Assembly (NCBI RefSeq): GCF_016865425.1
Contig: NZ_AP023355.1
Coordinates: forward strand, 6,942,198-7,006,197
DNA from: Actinocatenispora thailandica
Lineage (GTDB): Bacteria > Actinomycetota > Actinomycetes > Mycobacteriales > Micromonosporaceae
Reading direction: 5' to 3'
DNA: 64,000 nt
Part shown: positions 41,247 to 49,658 of the stretch, one piece after another
Layout of the letters: every line of letters starts with the position of its first letter
Position numbering within the stretch: the stretch's first letter is position 1
Program-made: the position numbers and the translations under genes
Notes under the pieces: model-generated
Databases searched by the model: none
Seen by the model: the letters and a program-made list of their open reading frames with translations, nothing else
Told to the model about the DNA's origin: nothing

Positions 41247-41891
41247 ATGCTGAACTTCGTCCTGAACCTCATGCTGTCGTACGGGCCGAACATCGTCGCC
41301 GCGGCGGTCGGCATCGTGCTGTCCCTGATCATGATCAAGCGCCGCGGCTCGCTGTACGCGTTGTTCGGGTTCCTGGCGATGCTGGTCGCGGTCGGTCTGG
41401 GCACCGTCGACCTCGTCTACTTCACCTGGTTCGCCAGCCACGACCCGGACACCGCGATCATGGTCGGCCGGGTGATCACCGGAGCCGCCGACGTCGTCGC
41501 GCTCGGGTCCTGGGCGCTGATCCTGGTGGCGCTGTTCCGCAAGCCGGAGGCGGCGACCACCACCGCCCGTACCGGTGGCGCCGGGGCGGCGCCGGCCGGC
41601 TGGCCGGGCCAGCCCGCCGGCCCCACGTTCGGCAGCCAGCCGCCGGCGGGCCCCGCCCCCTCCCAGCCCGGCGGCGGCCAACCGGTCTCCGGCCAACCGG
41701 CCGCCAGCCAGCCCGGGGTCGGCCAGCCTGGTGCGGGGCAGCCGGCGCCGGGGCAACCCGGTACCGGGCAACCGGGCGGTGGCCAGCCGGGCACCGGGTT
41801 CGGGCAGCCACAGCCCGGTGCGCCGGGCTTCGGCGGCGGCAACCCCGGCGCGCAGTGGGGTCAACCGGGCAGCGGCCCGTCGCCGTACTGA
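41247..41891 (+). CDS. Small membrane protein with Pro/Gln/Gly tail ending GSGPSPY (paralog 1)
   Basis: The 214-residue protein has three membrane helices in the first 105 residues (NLMLSYGPNIVAAAVGIVLS, LYALFGFLAMLVAVGLGTVD, VITGAADVVALGSWALILVA). A tail of about 105 residues follows with repeated GQP(A/G) units (QPGVGQPGAGQPAPGQPGTG). GGAG lies 4 bp before ATG 41247. The end, GSGPSPY, is the same as that of the next gene. The function is unknown; secretion or scaffold roles of such tails are guesses. Confidence 0.75.
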   Translation: MLNFVLNLMLSYGPNIVAAAVGIVLSLIMIKRRGSLYALFGFLAMLVAVGLGTVDLVYFTWFASHDPDTAIMVGRVITGAADVVALGSWALILVALFRKPEAATTTARTGGAGAAPAGWPGQPAGPTFGSQPPAGPAPSQPGGGQPVSGQPAASQPGVGQPGAGQPAPGQPGTGQPGGGQPGTGFGQPQPGAPGFGGGNPGAQWGQPGSGPSPY

Positions 41892-42098
41892 TCGGACCGC
41901 GCGTCGGGTCGGCCGGACCCGTGCCGGCGCCAGCCACCGGATCGCGACGCCGGCTTCGTGACGCCGGAGCGGCGCGGCGGCCCGTGCTGGTCTCGCCGGT
42001 CGATCGGCGGCTGACCCGGTGCCGCTACCGTCAGGGTTCCCGCCGACCGTTCGGGTCCGCCGGCCCGTTCTTCCCAGCAGCACGGAGAGGACCCGCAG

Positions 42099-42704
42099 AT
42101 GCCCGGATTCGTCACCCTGCTCATCGACCTCGCACTGAGCCTGCCCGGCGCGGTCGTCGCCGGCATCGGGCTGGTGCTGTCGATGACGAACCGCCGCCGG
42201 CTCGGCAGCTCCGCCGGACCGATGCTGGTCGCGTTCATCCTGCTGCTCGTCGCGGCGGTGGTCTCCGCCGGTCAGATGGTCTTCAGCGTCTTCAGCCCGG
42301 ACATGATGGTCCGGAACCACTGGAGCTACAGCACGTTGAGCATGATCCTCGGCGGCATCGGTGCGGTGCACACGCTGATCGCGACGGCCGGTTGGGTGGT
42401 GCTGCTGATCGCGATCTTCCGCCGCCGCGACACCGCGACCACGCCGGCGACCCCGACCTGGAACCAGCCTCCGGCGGCCCAGTTCGACGCCTCCGCATCG
42501 TTGCCCGCACCGCAGCCGGGTGTGACCACGCCGCAGTTCGGTGCGGGACAGCAGCCGGGTGTGACCACGCCGCAGTTCGGTGCGGGACAGCAGCCGGGTG
42601 TGACCACGCCGCGGTACGGCACCGCCGAGGCGCCCGGGGCTCCGGCGGGTGAGCAGCAGCCGGGCGGCTGGACGACCCCCGGCAGCGGCCCCTCCCCGTA
42701 CTGA
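42099..42704 (+). CDS. Small membrane protein with repetitive tail ending GSGPSPY (paralog 2)
   Basis: A 201-residue protein with three membrane helices: TLLIDLALSLPGAVVAGIGL, PMLVAFILLLVAAVVSAGQM and ILGGIGAVHTLIATAGWVVL. The tail contains the 13-residue unit QPGVTTPQFGAGQ twice and a third partial copy, encoded by 39-bp tandem repeats (from 42512, 42551 and 42590). GAGAGGACC precedes the ATG. Organisation and tail end resemble the gene upstream. The function is unknown. Confidence 0.75.
   Translation: MPGFVTLLIDLALSLPGAVVAGIGLVLSMTNRRRLGSSAGPMLVAFILLLVAAVVSAGQMVFSVFSPDMMVRNHWSYSTLSMILGGIGAVHTLIATAGWVVLLIAIFRRRDTATTPATPTWNQPPAAQFDASASLPAPQPGVTTPQFGAGQQPGVTTPQFGAGQQPGVTTPRYGTAEAPGAPAGEQQPGGWTTPGSGPSPY
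42512..42615 (+). repeat. 39-bp tandem repeat in the tail of paralog 2
   Basis: Two near-perfect 39-bp units and a third partial one start at 42512, 42551 and 42590, each beginning GCAGCCGGGTGTGACCACGC. The unit length keeps the frame and encodes QPGVTTPQFGAGQ. Confidence 0.9.
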
Positions 42705-42769
42705 CCGACGAGGAAACCGCCGCCCTCATCCGGTTCGCGCCGCTGATCTGCGGGCACGTACGGCGGAGG

Positions 42770-43420
42770 TCAGAGGCGGGCGAGGGCGCGGATCGGGAAG
42801 GTGGCCATGCCGCGCACCGGCGGGGGTACCGCGGTGAGTCGGGCCCCGTCGTCCGGCAGCGCGGCGAGGTTGGTGAGGTGTTCGACGATCGGGATGCCGG
42901 CGCCCAACAGTCCATTGTGGACGGGGCGGGCGGGGTCGGTGACATCGTCGATGTTGAGCGCGTCGATACCGACCAGTGCGACGTTCGCGTCGATCAGCGC
43001 CCGGGCGGCGTCCCCGGTCAGGTAGGGGCTCCCGGTCAGGTAGCCGGGCGTGCCCCAGCGCCGGGACCAGCCGGTCTCGACCAGTACCGCGTGCCCCCAC
43101 AACCGGCCGGGATCGCCGAGCAGTGCGGCCCCGACGCTCGGCGCGTCGACCGCGCGTACCACCGCGATCGGCACGTCGACGAGCCGCTCCGGTGGCAGCG
43201 CGGCGAGATCGGCGCCGTCCTGGTGATAGTGGTACGGCGTGTCGAGGTAGGTGCCGGTGTTGGCGACCATGTCGATGCCGTGGATGGCGAACGAGACACC
43301 GTCGGCCAGGTGCGCGGTGCTCGCCGCGCGGCTGGTGTGTTCCCGGATCGCCGGCCCCGGTAGCCCCGGGTAGGTGACCATGCCGTCGGTGATCGGGTGC
43401 GAGAGTTCGACGAACGTCAT
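42770..43420 (-). CDS. Cyclase family protein (kynurenine formamidase-like)
   Basis: The 216-residue protein of the PF04199 family starts MTFVELSHPITDGMVTYPGL. Its metal-site region reads VANTGTYLDTPYHYHQDG, the NTGTYxDxPxH variant instead of HxGTHxDxPxH. It also has GHAVLVETGWSRRWGTPGYL, VALVGIDALNIDD and NLAALPDDGARLTAVPPPVR. Family members hydrolyse amide or lactone bonds such as N-formylkynurenine; the substrate is unknown. ATG 43420 overlaps the MFS stop, so the pair is coupled. Confidence 0.85.
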   Translation of the reverse strand: MTFVELSHPITDGMVTYPGLPGPAIREHTSRAASTAHLADGVSFAIHGIDMVANTGTYLDTPYHYHQDGADLAALPPERLVDVPIAVVRAVDAPSVGAALLGDPGRLWGHAVLVETGWSRRWGTPGYLTGSPYLTGDAARALIDANVALVGIDALNIDDVTDPARPVHNGLLGAGIPIVEHLTNLAALPDDGARLTAVPPPVRGMATFPIRALARL

Positions 43421-44718
43421 GACACTCCACTGTGGACGGGATAGAGGCGGGGTACCAGCCGGTGCCCGAAGCCGACCAGCGCGTACCCGACGCCGACGAC
43501 GAGTACCGCGGTCAGCGAGTGGCCGTCCGGTGGCAGCAGCACCGCGCCGAGGAACAGGCCGAGCACGTAGCAGATGTTGTAGGTGGTGTCGTTGACGCTG
43601 AACACCCGGCCGCGGAACTCGTCCGCGCTCTCCCGTTGCAGCGTCGTGTCCACCACGATCTTGGTGCCCTGCGAGGCGATGTTGATCGCGAACACCGCGA
43701 CCACCAGCAGCAGCTCCTGGAACGGCGACCCGAGTACCGCCACCACCAGCCCGGCGCCGGCCAGCAGCAGCGTGACCCAGTTCCGGTCGCCGAGCCGGCG
43801 CGCCGCGGGTGGCGTGATCACCGCGCCGAGGAACGAACCGACCCCGCCCGCGACCACCACCTCGGCCAGCCCGGCGATCGAGTGGGTGTAGTCGGTCCCG
43901 GTGTTGAAGTAGTTGCGGTACAGCAGCAGCGCGGCGACCGTCAGCACCCCGTAGAGGATGCGGTAGGCGGACTGCGCGGCCAGCACTGCGGTGGAGCCGG
44001 CGTGGCCGAGCAGGTGCCGGGCGCCGGCGACCATGCCGCGCAGCACCCCGTACAGCTCGGCGACGATGCTGCCGTCGACCGGGGCGGAGGCGTCCGGGCC
44101 GAGTTCCCGGCCGTGGAAGAAGACGGCGGCGAGTATCCCGGCGACCAGGTAGCCGGCGGCGGCAGCGGCGGCGAGCAGCCCGTACCCGGCGGCGCCCGCT
44201 CCGGCGAGCACCTGGAGCAACGCCGACACCCCGAGCGCGAGCGAGTTGCAGACCGTACCGAGGGTGGGTGAGACGGCGTTCGCGGTGATCAGCCGCGGAC
44301 CGTCGACGACGTGCGGCATCGCCGCCGAGTGCCCGGCCAGAATGAACCGGTTGATCCCGATCACCAGCAGCGCCAGCAGGATGAACAGTGCGTTCGGGTG
44401 GCCGGTGTAGAGCAGCGCGGCGGCCGGCAGCGCGAGCGCGCAGCGCAGCACGTTCGCGTAGCTGATCACGTTGCGGCGCAGCCACCGGTCCAGGAAGACG
44501 CCGACGAACGGGCCGAGGATCGAGTACGGCAGCAGCAGTACCGCGAAGCCGGTCGCGATCGCCACCGGATCGTTGTGCTGGTCGGGGTTGAACAGGATGC
44601 TTCCGGCCAGCGCGCCGGAGAACAGGCCGTCGGAGAACTGGCTGGTCAGCCGCGCGATCAGGAGCCGCCGAAACTGCCGACCGGTCAACAGGACGCGCAG
44701 GTTCCGCTTACTCGGCAC
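43417..44718 (-). CDS. MFS transporter
   Basis: The 433-residue protein has about 12 membrane helices, with RLLIARLTSQFSDGLFSGAL, LLLPYSILGPFVGVFLDRWL, RNVISYANVLRCALALPAAA and VFAINIASQGTKIVVDTTLQ. The motif-A-like loop is GVFLDRWLRRN. The substrate is unknown. GTG 44718 was chosen because the frame above it (to 44901) is Arg/Pro-rich and lies outside the family pattern. Coupling to the cyclase gene suggests export or import of that enzyme's substrate or product. Confidence 0.85.
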   Translation of the reverse strand: MPSKRNLRVLLTGRQFRRLLIARLTSQFSDGLFSGALAGSILFNPDQHNDPVAIATGFAVLLLPYSILGPFVGVFLDRWLRRNVISYANVLRCALALPAAALLYTGHPNALFILLALLVIGINRFILAGHSAAMPHVVDGPRLITANAVSPTLGTVCNSLALGVSALLQVLAGAGAAGYGLLAAAAAAGYLVAGILAAVFFHGRELGPDASAPVDGSIVAELYGVLRGMVAGARHLLGHAGSTAVLAAQSAYRILYGVLTVAALLLYRNYFNTGTDYTHSIAGLAEVVVAGGVGSFLGAVITPPAARRLGDRNWVTLLLAGAGLVVAVLGSPFQELLLVVAVFAINIASQGTKIVVDTTLQRESADEFRGRVFSVNDTTYNICYVLGLFLGAVLLPPDGHSLTAVLVVGVGYALVGFGHRLVPRLYPVHSGVS

Positions 44719-44816
44719 GCCTGCGACCCTAGCGGCTGGGAGCGCCCGCACCGGCAGCGCGGCCGGCGGCGCGCCGCCGGACCGTACACCGGGTGGGGTA
44801 TCCGGGGTGCCCTCCC

Positions 44817-44832
44817 TACCGCCGCCGGGGTA
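44817..44832. promoter_or_regulatory. Possible CsoR-type operator TACC-N8-GGTA
   Basis: TACC 44817-44820 and GGTA 44829-44832 are separated by GCCGCCGG and lie about 50 bp before the first gene of the multicopper-oxidase operon. A related GGGGTAT occurs at 44794-44801. The spacing and G-tracts recall copper-responsive CsoR operators. Weak evidence. Confidence 0.25.
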
Positions 44833-44882
44833 TGCCGGGTTTCTCCGCTGGCACGAAGACACCGCTCCGCCGCGTCGGCAGG

Positions 44883-45329
44883 ATGGCGAGCGTGAATCCA
44901 TCAGAACCGGCAGCGCGACGCGTGTCGCCGGTGTTCGTCGTATTTCTCCGGATCGTGACGACGCTGTTCGCCGCGACCCTGCTGTGGCAGCCGATCTCCG
45001 CCGGCACGTTCGTCTCCGGTCAGCCGGGCATGATGACCTGGCACGCGGTCGGTGCCGCCCTCGCGATGTTCCTCACCCTGCCGATGATGCTCGCCGGCCT
45101 GCTGCTGCTCGTCGGCGGCGGCACCAGGTGGCCGCTGGCCGCGTCCGCGCTGCTGCTGGTGCTGGTGATCGCGCAGATGGCGGCCGGCAGCACCCGGGTC
45201 CTCGCGGTACACCTGCCGCTGGGTACCGCGCTGTTCGGCGCCGGCATGGCGTTCGCCTGGTGGTCCTGGACCAAGCGCGCCGGCCAGCGGCGCCGGAGTG
45301 GCCGCGCGGCGACGGCGGTGGCGCGATGA
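44883..45329 (+). CDS. Four-helix membrane protein with two conserved His (oxidase operon, paralog A)
   Basis: The 148-residue protein has four helices. Paired with the next gene it conserves LRxxxxLxxxxLWQPxxAGxF, a His after helix 1 (H54 in MMTWHAVGAALAMF), and AVHxPLG (H110) in helix 4. Two His in separate helices are compatible with heme or metal binding, but that is inference. ATG 44883 was chosen, with GTG 44892 as an alternative. The stop overlaps the next start (ATGA). Confidence 0.75.
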   Translation: MASVNPSEPAARRVSPVFVVFLRIVTTLFAATLLWQPISAGTFVSGQPGMMTWHAVGAALAMFLTLPMMLAGLLLLVGGGTRWPLAASALLLVLVIAQMAAGSTRVLAVHLPLGTALFGAGMAFAWWSWTKRAGQRRRSGRAATAVAR

Positions 45330-45724
45330 CCGCCGTGCAGTCCACCGCCCCGGCGATCCGGGCCCCCTTCGTGCTGCTGCTGCGGGTGTCGGCGGTACTG
45401 ACCATGGCCGTGATGCTGTGGCAGCCCACCATGGCCGGGCTGTTCACCACCGGCCGGGTCAGCTACCTGACCCTGCACGACATCGGCGCCGGCGTCGCCG
45501 CGCTGCTGGCCGCGCTGGACGTCGTCGCCGCGGTACTGCTGCGCTGGCCCGGCCGCGGCTCGGCGGCACTGATCCCGCACGCGGTCGCGATGCTGGTGCT
45601 GGTGGGCGTGCAGATGGCACTCGGGTTCACCCAACTCGTCGCGGTACACATCCCGCTCGGCGTCCTGTTGTTCGGTATGGCGCTGGGATTCACGGCGCGC
45701 GCGTTCGCTCGGAGGAAGTCATGA
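45326..45724 (+). CDS. Four-helix membrane protein with two conserved His (oxidase operon, paralog B)
   Basis: The 132-residue paralog of the previous protein has AVMLWQPTMAGLFTTG, H51 in YLTLHDIGAGVAALL, QMALGFTQLVAVHIPLG with H108, and a basic end FARRKS. It overlaps its neighbours on both sides (ATGA with paralog A, ATGA with the oxidase). The three genes form one translationally coupled operon, which suggests the membrane proteins serve the oxidase. Confidence 0.78.
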   Translation: MTAVQSTAPAIRAPFVLLLRVSAVLTMAVMLWQPTMAGLFTTGRVSYLTLHDIGAGVAALLAALDVVAAVLLRWPGRGSAALIPHAVAMLVLVGVQMALGFTQLVAVHIPLGVLLFGMALGFTARAFARRKS

Positions 45725-47271
45725 ACCGCCGTCGGGTACTGGGACTGTTCGGTGCGGCCGGAGCCGCCGTCGCGGCGGGCGGCGCGCTCGCCGGCTGCGG
45801 CGAGACCACCGAGACGGCCGGCATCGTACTGCCGTCGGCCGCCCCGCTGCCGCCGCGCTTCCGGGTACCGCTGCCGATCCCGGCGACGAAGAAACCGGCG
45901 CGCACCGTGCACGGGGTCGACGAGTACGAGGTGACGCAGCGGATCGGCGACGCCGAGATCCTGCCCGGGAAGACCACGAAGGTGTGGGGCTTCGACGGTA
46001 CGTTCCCCGGGCCGACGTTCGAGGCGCGCGCCGGGCACGAGATGCGGGTGAGGATCCGCAACGAACTGCCGCAGCCGACGTCGACGCACCTGCACGGCGG
46101 AATCACGGCGCCCGCCTCCGACGGGTACCCGACCGATCTGGTGGTGCCGGTCGGCGGCAGCTTCGACACGCACCGGAAGCACTCCGGCGAGATGCCGATG
46201 ACGGTGCGCCCGCAGGACTGGACGCTGCACCAGGGCAGCAAGGAGTACCGCTACCCGCTGGGGCAGCGGGCCGCGACGCTGTGGTACCACGATCACCGGA
46301 TGGACTTCTCCGCGCCGCAGGTGTGGCGCGGGCTGGTCGGCATGTTCGTGGTGCGGGACGACGAGGACGACGCGCTGCCGCTGCCCAAGGGCGACCGGGA
46401 GATCCCGCTGCTGATCTGCGACCGGTCCTTCACCGCGGACGGCTCGTTCTCCTACCCGTCGCTGGATCCGTCGCTGACCATGACCCCGGGCGTCCGGTCG
46501 AAGTACATGCAGGGCGTGCAGGGTGACGTGATCCTCGTCAACGGTGCGCCGTGGCCGGAACTTTCGGTAGCGCCGGTGCGCTACCGGTTCCGGATCCTCA
46601 ACGCCTCCAACGCCCGGCGGTACGAGCTGGCCCTCGATCCCGGCGGCCACCTGGTCCAGGTGGGCAGCGACCAGGGGCTGCTCGCCGCGCCGCGCACGCA
46701 CTCCAGCATCGTGCTGTCGCCGGCCGAACGGTTCGACGTCGTCGTGGACTTCTCGGCGTACCGGCCGGGCAGCACGGTGACGCTGGTGAACCGGCTGGGC
46801 AGCGGCGCGGCCGGGCAGGTGATGCGGTTCCGGATCGGCGGCCGGGCCACCGACGACTCGCACGTCCCGGCGCGGCTGTCGCAGGTGGAGACGCTGAAGC
46901 GGTCGCAGGCCAAGGTGACCCGGCAGTTCGACTTCCGCCGCACCGACAACGGCTGGACCATCAACAAGCAGTACTTCAGCCCGTCGACGGTGCTCGCCCG
47001 GCCCGCCCTGAACTCGGTCGAGCTGTGGCGGTTCACCAGCGACTTCCACCACCCGGTGCACACCCACCTGGCGCACTTCCAGGTGCTGAGCCGGGACGGG
47101 CACGAGCCGGCCGCCACCGATCACGGCTGGAAGGACGTCGTCGACCTCCGCCCGTACGAGGTGGTGGAGGTGCTGGTGCGCTTCACCGGCTTCCGCGGCC
47201 GGTACATGCTGCACTGCCACAACCTGGAACACGAGGACATGGCCATGATGGCCAACTTCCAGGTGGTCTGA
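45721..47271 (+). CDS. Exported multicopper oxidase (lipoprotein-type, laccase/bilirubin oxidase-like)
   Basis: The 516-residue protein starts MNRRRVLGLFGAAGAAVAAG with a twin-Arg stretch and a lipobox ending LAGC (Cys26). Copper sites: HLHGG at 123-127, WYHDH at 188-192, HPVHTHLAHFQ near the end, and HCHNLEHEDMAM from 498 (type 1 Cys499, axial Met509). It likely oxidises phenols, bilirubin-like compounds or Cu(I) at the outer face. Coupling to the two four-helix proteins is unusual. Confidence 0.93.
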   Translation: MNRRRVLGLFGAAGAAVAAGGALAGCGETTETAGIVLPSAAPLPPRFRVPLPIPATKKPARTVHGVDEYEVTQRIGDAEILPGKTTKVWGFDGTFPGPTFEARAGHEMRVRIRNELPQPTSTHLHGGITAPASDGYPTDLVVPVGGSFDTHRKHSGEMPMTVRPQDWTLHQGSKEYRYPLGQRAATLWYHDHRMDFSAPQVWRGLVGMFVVRDDEDDALPLPKGDREIPLLICDRSFTADGSFSYPSLDPSLTMTPGVRSKYMQGVQGDVILVNGAPWPELSVAPVRYRFRILNASNARRYELALDPGGHLVQVGSDQGLLAAPRTHSSIVLSPAERFDVVVDFSAYRPGSTVTLVNRLGSGAAGQVMRFRIGGRATDDSHVPARLSQVETLKRSQAKVTRQFDFRRTDNGWTINKQYFSPSTVLARPALNSVELWRFTSDFHHPVHTHLAHFQVLSRDGHEPAATDHGWKDVVDLRPYEVVEVLVRFTGFRGRYMLHCHNLEHEDMAMMANFQVV

Positions 47272-47299
47272 CGGCGGAAGTTGGTGCGCACAGGTGTGC

Positions 47300-47338
47300 A
47301 GAGCGGCTCTGCCCACTGATAGGCACCACCGGTGGTGC
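47300..47338. repeat. Two palindromes after the oxidase gene
   Basis: CAGAGCGGCTCTG (47300-47312) and the perfect 16-bp GCACCACCGGTGGTGC (47323-47338). They are surrounded by imperfect direct repeats of GGTGCGCACAGGTGTGCAGAGC type. They may be part of a transcript-end structure. Confidence 0.5.
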
Positions 47339-47372
47339 GTCCAGGTGGGCAGAGCAAAGGACCACCAACACA

Positions 47373-47407
47373 GCGGCCCTGACCACGAAGCTCGTGATCA
47401 GGGCCGC
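47373..47407. terminator. Strong bidirectional hairpin between oxidase and flotillin genes
   Basis: GCGGCCCTGA pairs with TCAGGGCCGC, and after one C/A mismatch CACGA pairs with TCGTG, giving a stem of about 16 bp. It lies between two convergent genes. No T-run. Confidence 0.8.
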
Positions 47408-47443
47408 TGCTGTCGGGGATGCGCCGTCAGCCGGCGTCGACGG

Positions 47444-48937
47444 TCACTCGGCGTCAACGGTCGGCACCAGGTCGGTCGTGCCGGGCTTGCTGCCGTTCTC
47501 CTTGCTGCCGCCGGCGATGCGGGCCAGCAGCGCGGAGAAGTCGACCCCGGTCAGGTCGGTACCGAGCTGCAGGCCCTGCGCGACCGTGGATGCCACGTTC
47601 TTGGTCACCGTGCTCGCGCCGTCGGTGGAGATCACCGTCATCTTGTCGATGCCGGCCATCGGCTTGGCGGCCGCCTCGACGACCTCCGGCAGCATCTTCA
47701 CCAGCATCTCCAGCACGGCGGCCTCGCCGTACTTGTCGAACGCGTCGGCCTTGAGCCGCATCGCCTCGGCCTCGGCCTGGCCGCGGGCCAGCACCGCCGC
47801 CGCGTCCGCCTCACCCTCGCGCTGCACCGCCTGGGCGAGCGCGGTGCGCTGGGCCAGGTCACCCTCACCGGTCAGCCGCGCCTGTTCGGCATCCGCGTGC
47901 GCGGCCTCGACGGTCGCCCGGCGCTGCGCCTCGGCGCGCAGGATGGCTGCGTTCTTCTCGGCCTCGGCCTTCAGGATCGCCGCGTTCTTCGACGCCTCCG
48001 CCTCCTGCTCCACCTTGTACCGCGCGGCGTCGGCCGGCTTGCGCACCTCGGTGTCGAGCTGGCGTTCCTTCAGCTCGGCGTTGCGCTGCGCCACCTTCTG
48101 CTGCTCGGCGAGGATCGCCTGGTCCCGCTCGGCCTTGGCCAGCGGGCCGGCCGCCTCCGACTTCTGGGTGGCGGCGTCGATCTCGGCCTGGATGCCGGCC
48201 CGCTTGAGCGCCAGGTTCCGCTCCGACTCGGCGATGACCTCCTCGGCGCGCAGCCGCTCCTGCTCGGCCGACTGGCGGGCGGTCGCCTCGGCGATCGCCG
48301 CTTCCTTGACCGCCCGGGCGGCCTCGGGGCGGCCGAGGTTCTTCAGATAGTCGCCCTCGGTGCGGATGTCCTGCAACTGGAACGTGTCCAGCACCAGGCC
48401 CTGGTTGGTCAGCGAGTTCTCCGCCTCCTCGGCCACCTCGGAGGCGAACGCGGCGCGATCGCGGATGATCTCCTCGATGGTCAGCCGGCCGACGATGGAA
48501 CGCAGCGCGCCGGCGAGCACCTCACCGGTGAAGCCCTCGATCTCGTCCTGCTGGTCCAGGAACCGCTGGGCGGCGGCGCGGATCGCGTCCTCGGTGCCGC
48601 CGACCTTGACGATCGCGACCGCGTCCAGGTTGCAGGTGATGCCCTGCTTGTTGACCGCGCCGGAGACGGTGACCGGGATGCGCCGGCTGGACAGGTCGAG
48701 GATCTGCAGCCGCTGCACGACCGGCACCACGAACACCGAGGCACCCATCACGACCTTCTGGCCGGACAGGTCGGTCAGCCGGCGGCCGTCCGCGCCGAGC
48801 GTCGACTTGCCCTTGCGGCCGGTGACGATGAACGCCTCGTTCGACCCGGCGACCTTGATCCTGGACAGCACCAGGGCGACGATCAGGATCACCAGCACCA
48901 CGATGCCGGCGATCCCGATCAGGATGGGAGTGGTCAT
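47444..48937 (-). CDS. Flotillin-family (SPFH/band 7) membrane scaffold protein
   Basis: A 497-residue protein. It has an N-terminal helix (IGIAGIVVLVILIVALVLSR), the SPFH domain (NEAFIVTGRKGKSTLGADGR, VFVVPVVQRLQILDLSSRRI), and a long Ala/Glu coiled-coil (residues 210-400, KNAAILKAEAEKNAAILRAE). The C-terminus includes VEAAAKPMAGIDKMTVISTD. Flotillins organise membrane domains. The NfeD-like gene lies 61 bp upstream, the usual partner. Confidence 0.93.
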   Translation of the reverse strand: MTTPILIGIAGIVVLVILIVALVLSRIKVAGSNEAFIVTGRKGKSTLGADGRRLTDLSGQKVVMGASVFVVPVVQRLQILDLSSRRIPVTVSGAVNKQGITCNLDAVAIVKVGGTEDAIRAAAQRFLDQQDEIEGFTGEVLAGALRSIVGRLTIEEIIRDRAAFASEVAEEAENSLTNQGLVLDTFQLQDIRTEGDYLKNLGRPEAARAVKEAAIAEATARQSAEQERLRAEEVIAESERNLALKRAGIQAEIDAATQKSEAAGPLAKAERDQAILAEQQKVAQRNAELKERQLDTEVRKPADAARYKVEQEAEASKNAAILKAEAEKNAAILRAEAQRRATVEAAHADAEQARLTGEGDLAQRTALAQAVQREGEADAAAVLARGQAEAEAMRLKADAFDKYGEAAVLEMLVKMLPEVVEAAAKPMAGIDKMTVISTDGASTVTKNVASTVAQGLQLGTDLTGVDFSALLARIAGGSKENGSKPGTTDLVPTVDAE

Positions 48938-48998
48938 CTCTGTCCTTTGTGGATAGTGGGGATTCTGGGAACTTCCGGCGGAACGGCGTCGGGCCCGG

Positions 48999-49541
48999 TC
49001 ACCCGTCGACGGCCGGCGGCAGCCGCAGGTCGGTCTCCTCGACCACGACGCTGGTCTCGCTCGGCGTCTCGATGACGAGCACCGACGTGCCGAGCGGCAG
49101 CGCCCGCGCGGACCGCGCGTTGTACTTCAGCACCTGACCGGACACGGTGAGCTTGACCTCGCCGTACCCACCGGAGCGGATCGGCGTGGTGACGGTGCCG
49201 AGCGCGCCGATCAGGTCGTCGCGGGTGAGCGTCGCGTCGGTCGGCATCCGCATCAGCGCGCGGGTCAACCGGATGACCAGCCACCCGGTCGGGAATGCGG
49301 TGGCGAGGCCGGCGACGCCGCCGAGCAGCGCGGACGGCGCGCCGGAGCCGGGCACCAGCGCCGCGACGATCCCACCGACGAAGCCGAACGCGCCGACGAA
49401 CCCGGCCACGACCGGCACCGAGAACGGCCCGTCCACGTCGGCATGGCCGAGCTGGAACAGCTCACCGAACAGCAGCGAGAGGGCGAGCAACACGACGCCG
49501 AGCGCGCCGACGACCAGGAACGCACCGGTCACCCAGTCCAT
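48999..49541 (-). CDS. NfeD-like membrane protein, flotillin partner
   Basis: The 180-residue protein has helices at 7-27, 43-63 and 69-89 (VTGAFLVVGALGVVLLALSL, VAGFVGAFGFVGGIVAALVP). A C-terminal OB-fold NfeD domain follows: LIGALGTVTTPIRSGGYGEV, KYNARSARALPLGTSVLVIE and TPSETSVVVEETDLRLP. Such proteins are encoded next to flotillins in many bacteria. Confidence 0.88.
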   Translation of the reverse strand: MDWVTGAFLVVGALGVVLLALSLLFGELFQLGHADVDGPFSVPVVAGFVGAFGFVGGIVAALVPGSGAPSALLGGVAGLATAFPTGWLVIRLTRALMRMPTDATLTRDDLIGALGTVTTPIRSGGYGEVKLTVSGQVLKYNARSARALPLGTSVLVIETPSETSVVVEETDLRLPPAVDG

Positions 49542-49658
49542 GCCGCCCCTTCCCGCCGCGTTGCAGCCAGGGTAGCGACCGTCCGCTCGTGCCGGCCGGC
49601 CGCAGGGTGACCAATCACCGCAACCACCCCGGATCGGACGCCCCCGAGCCGCGCCGGG

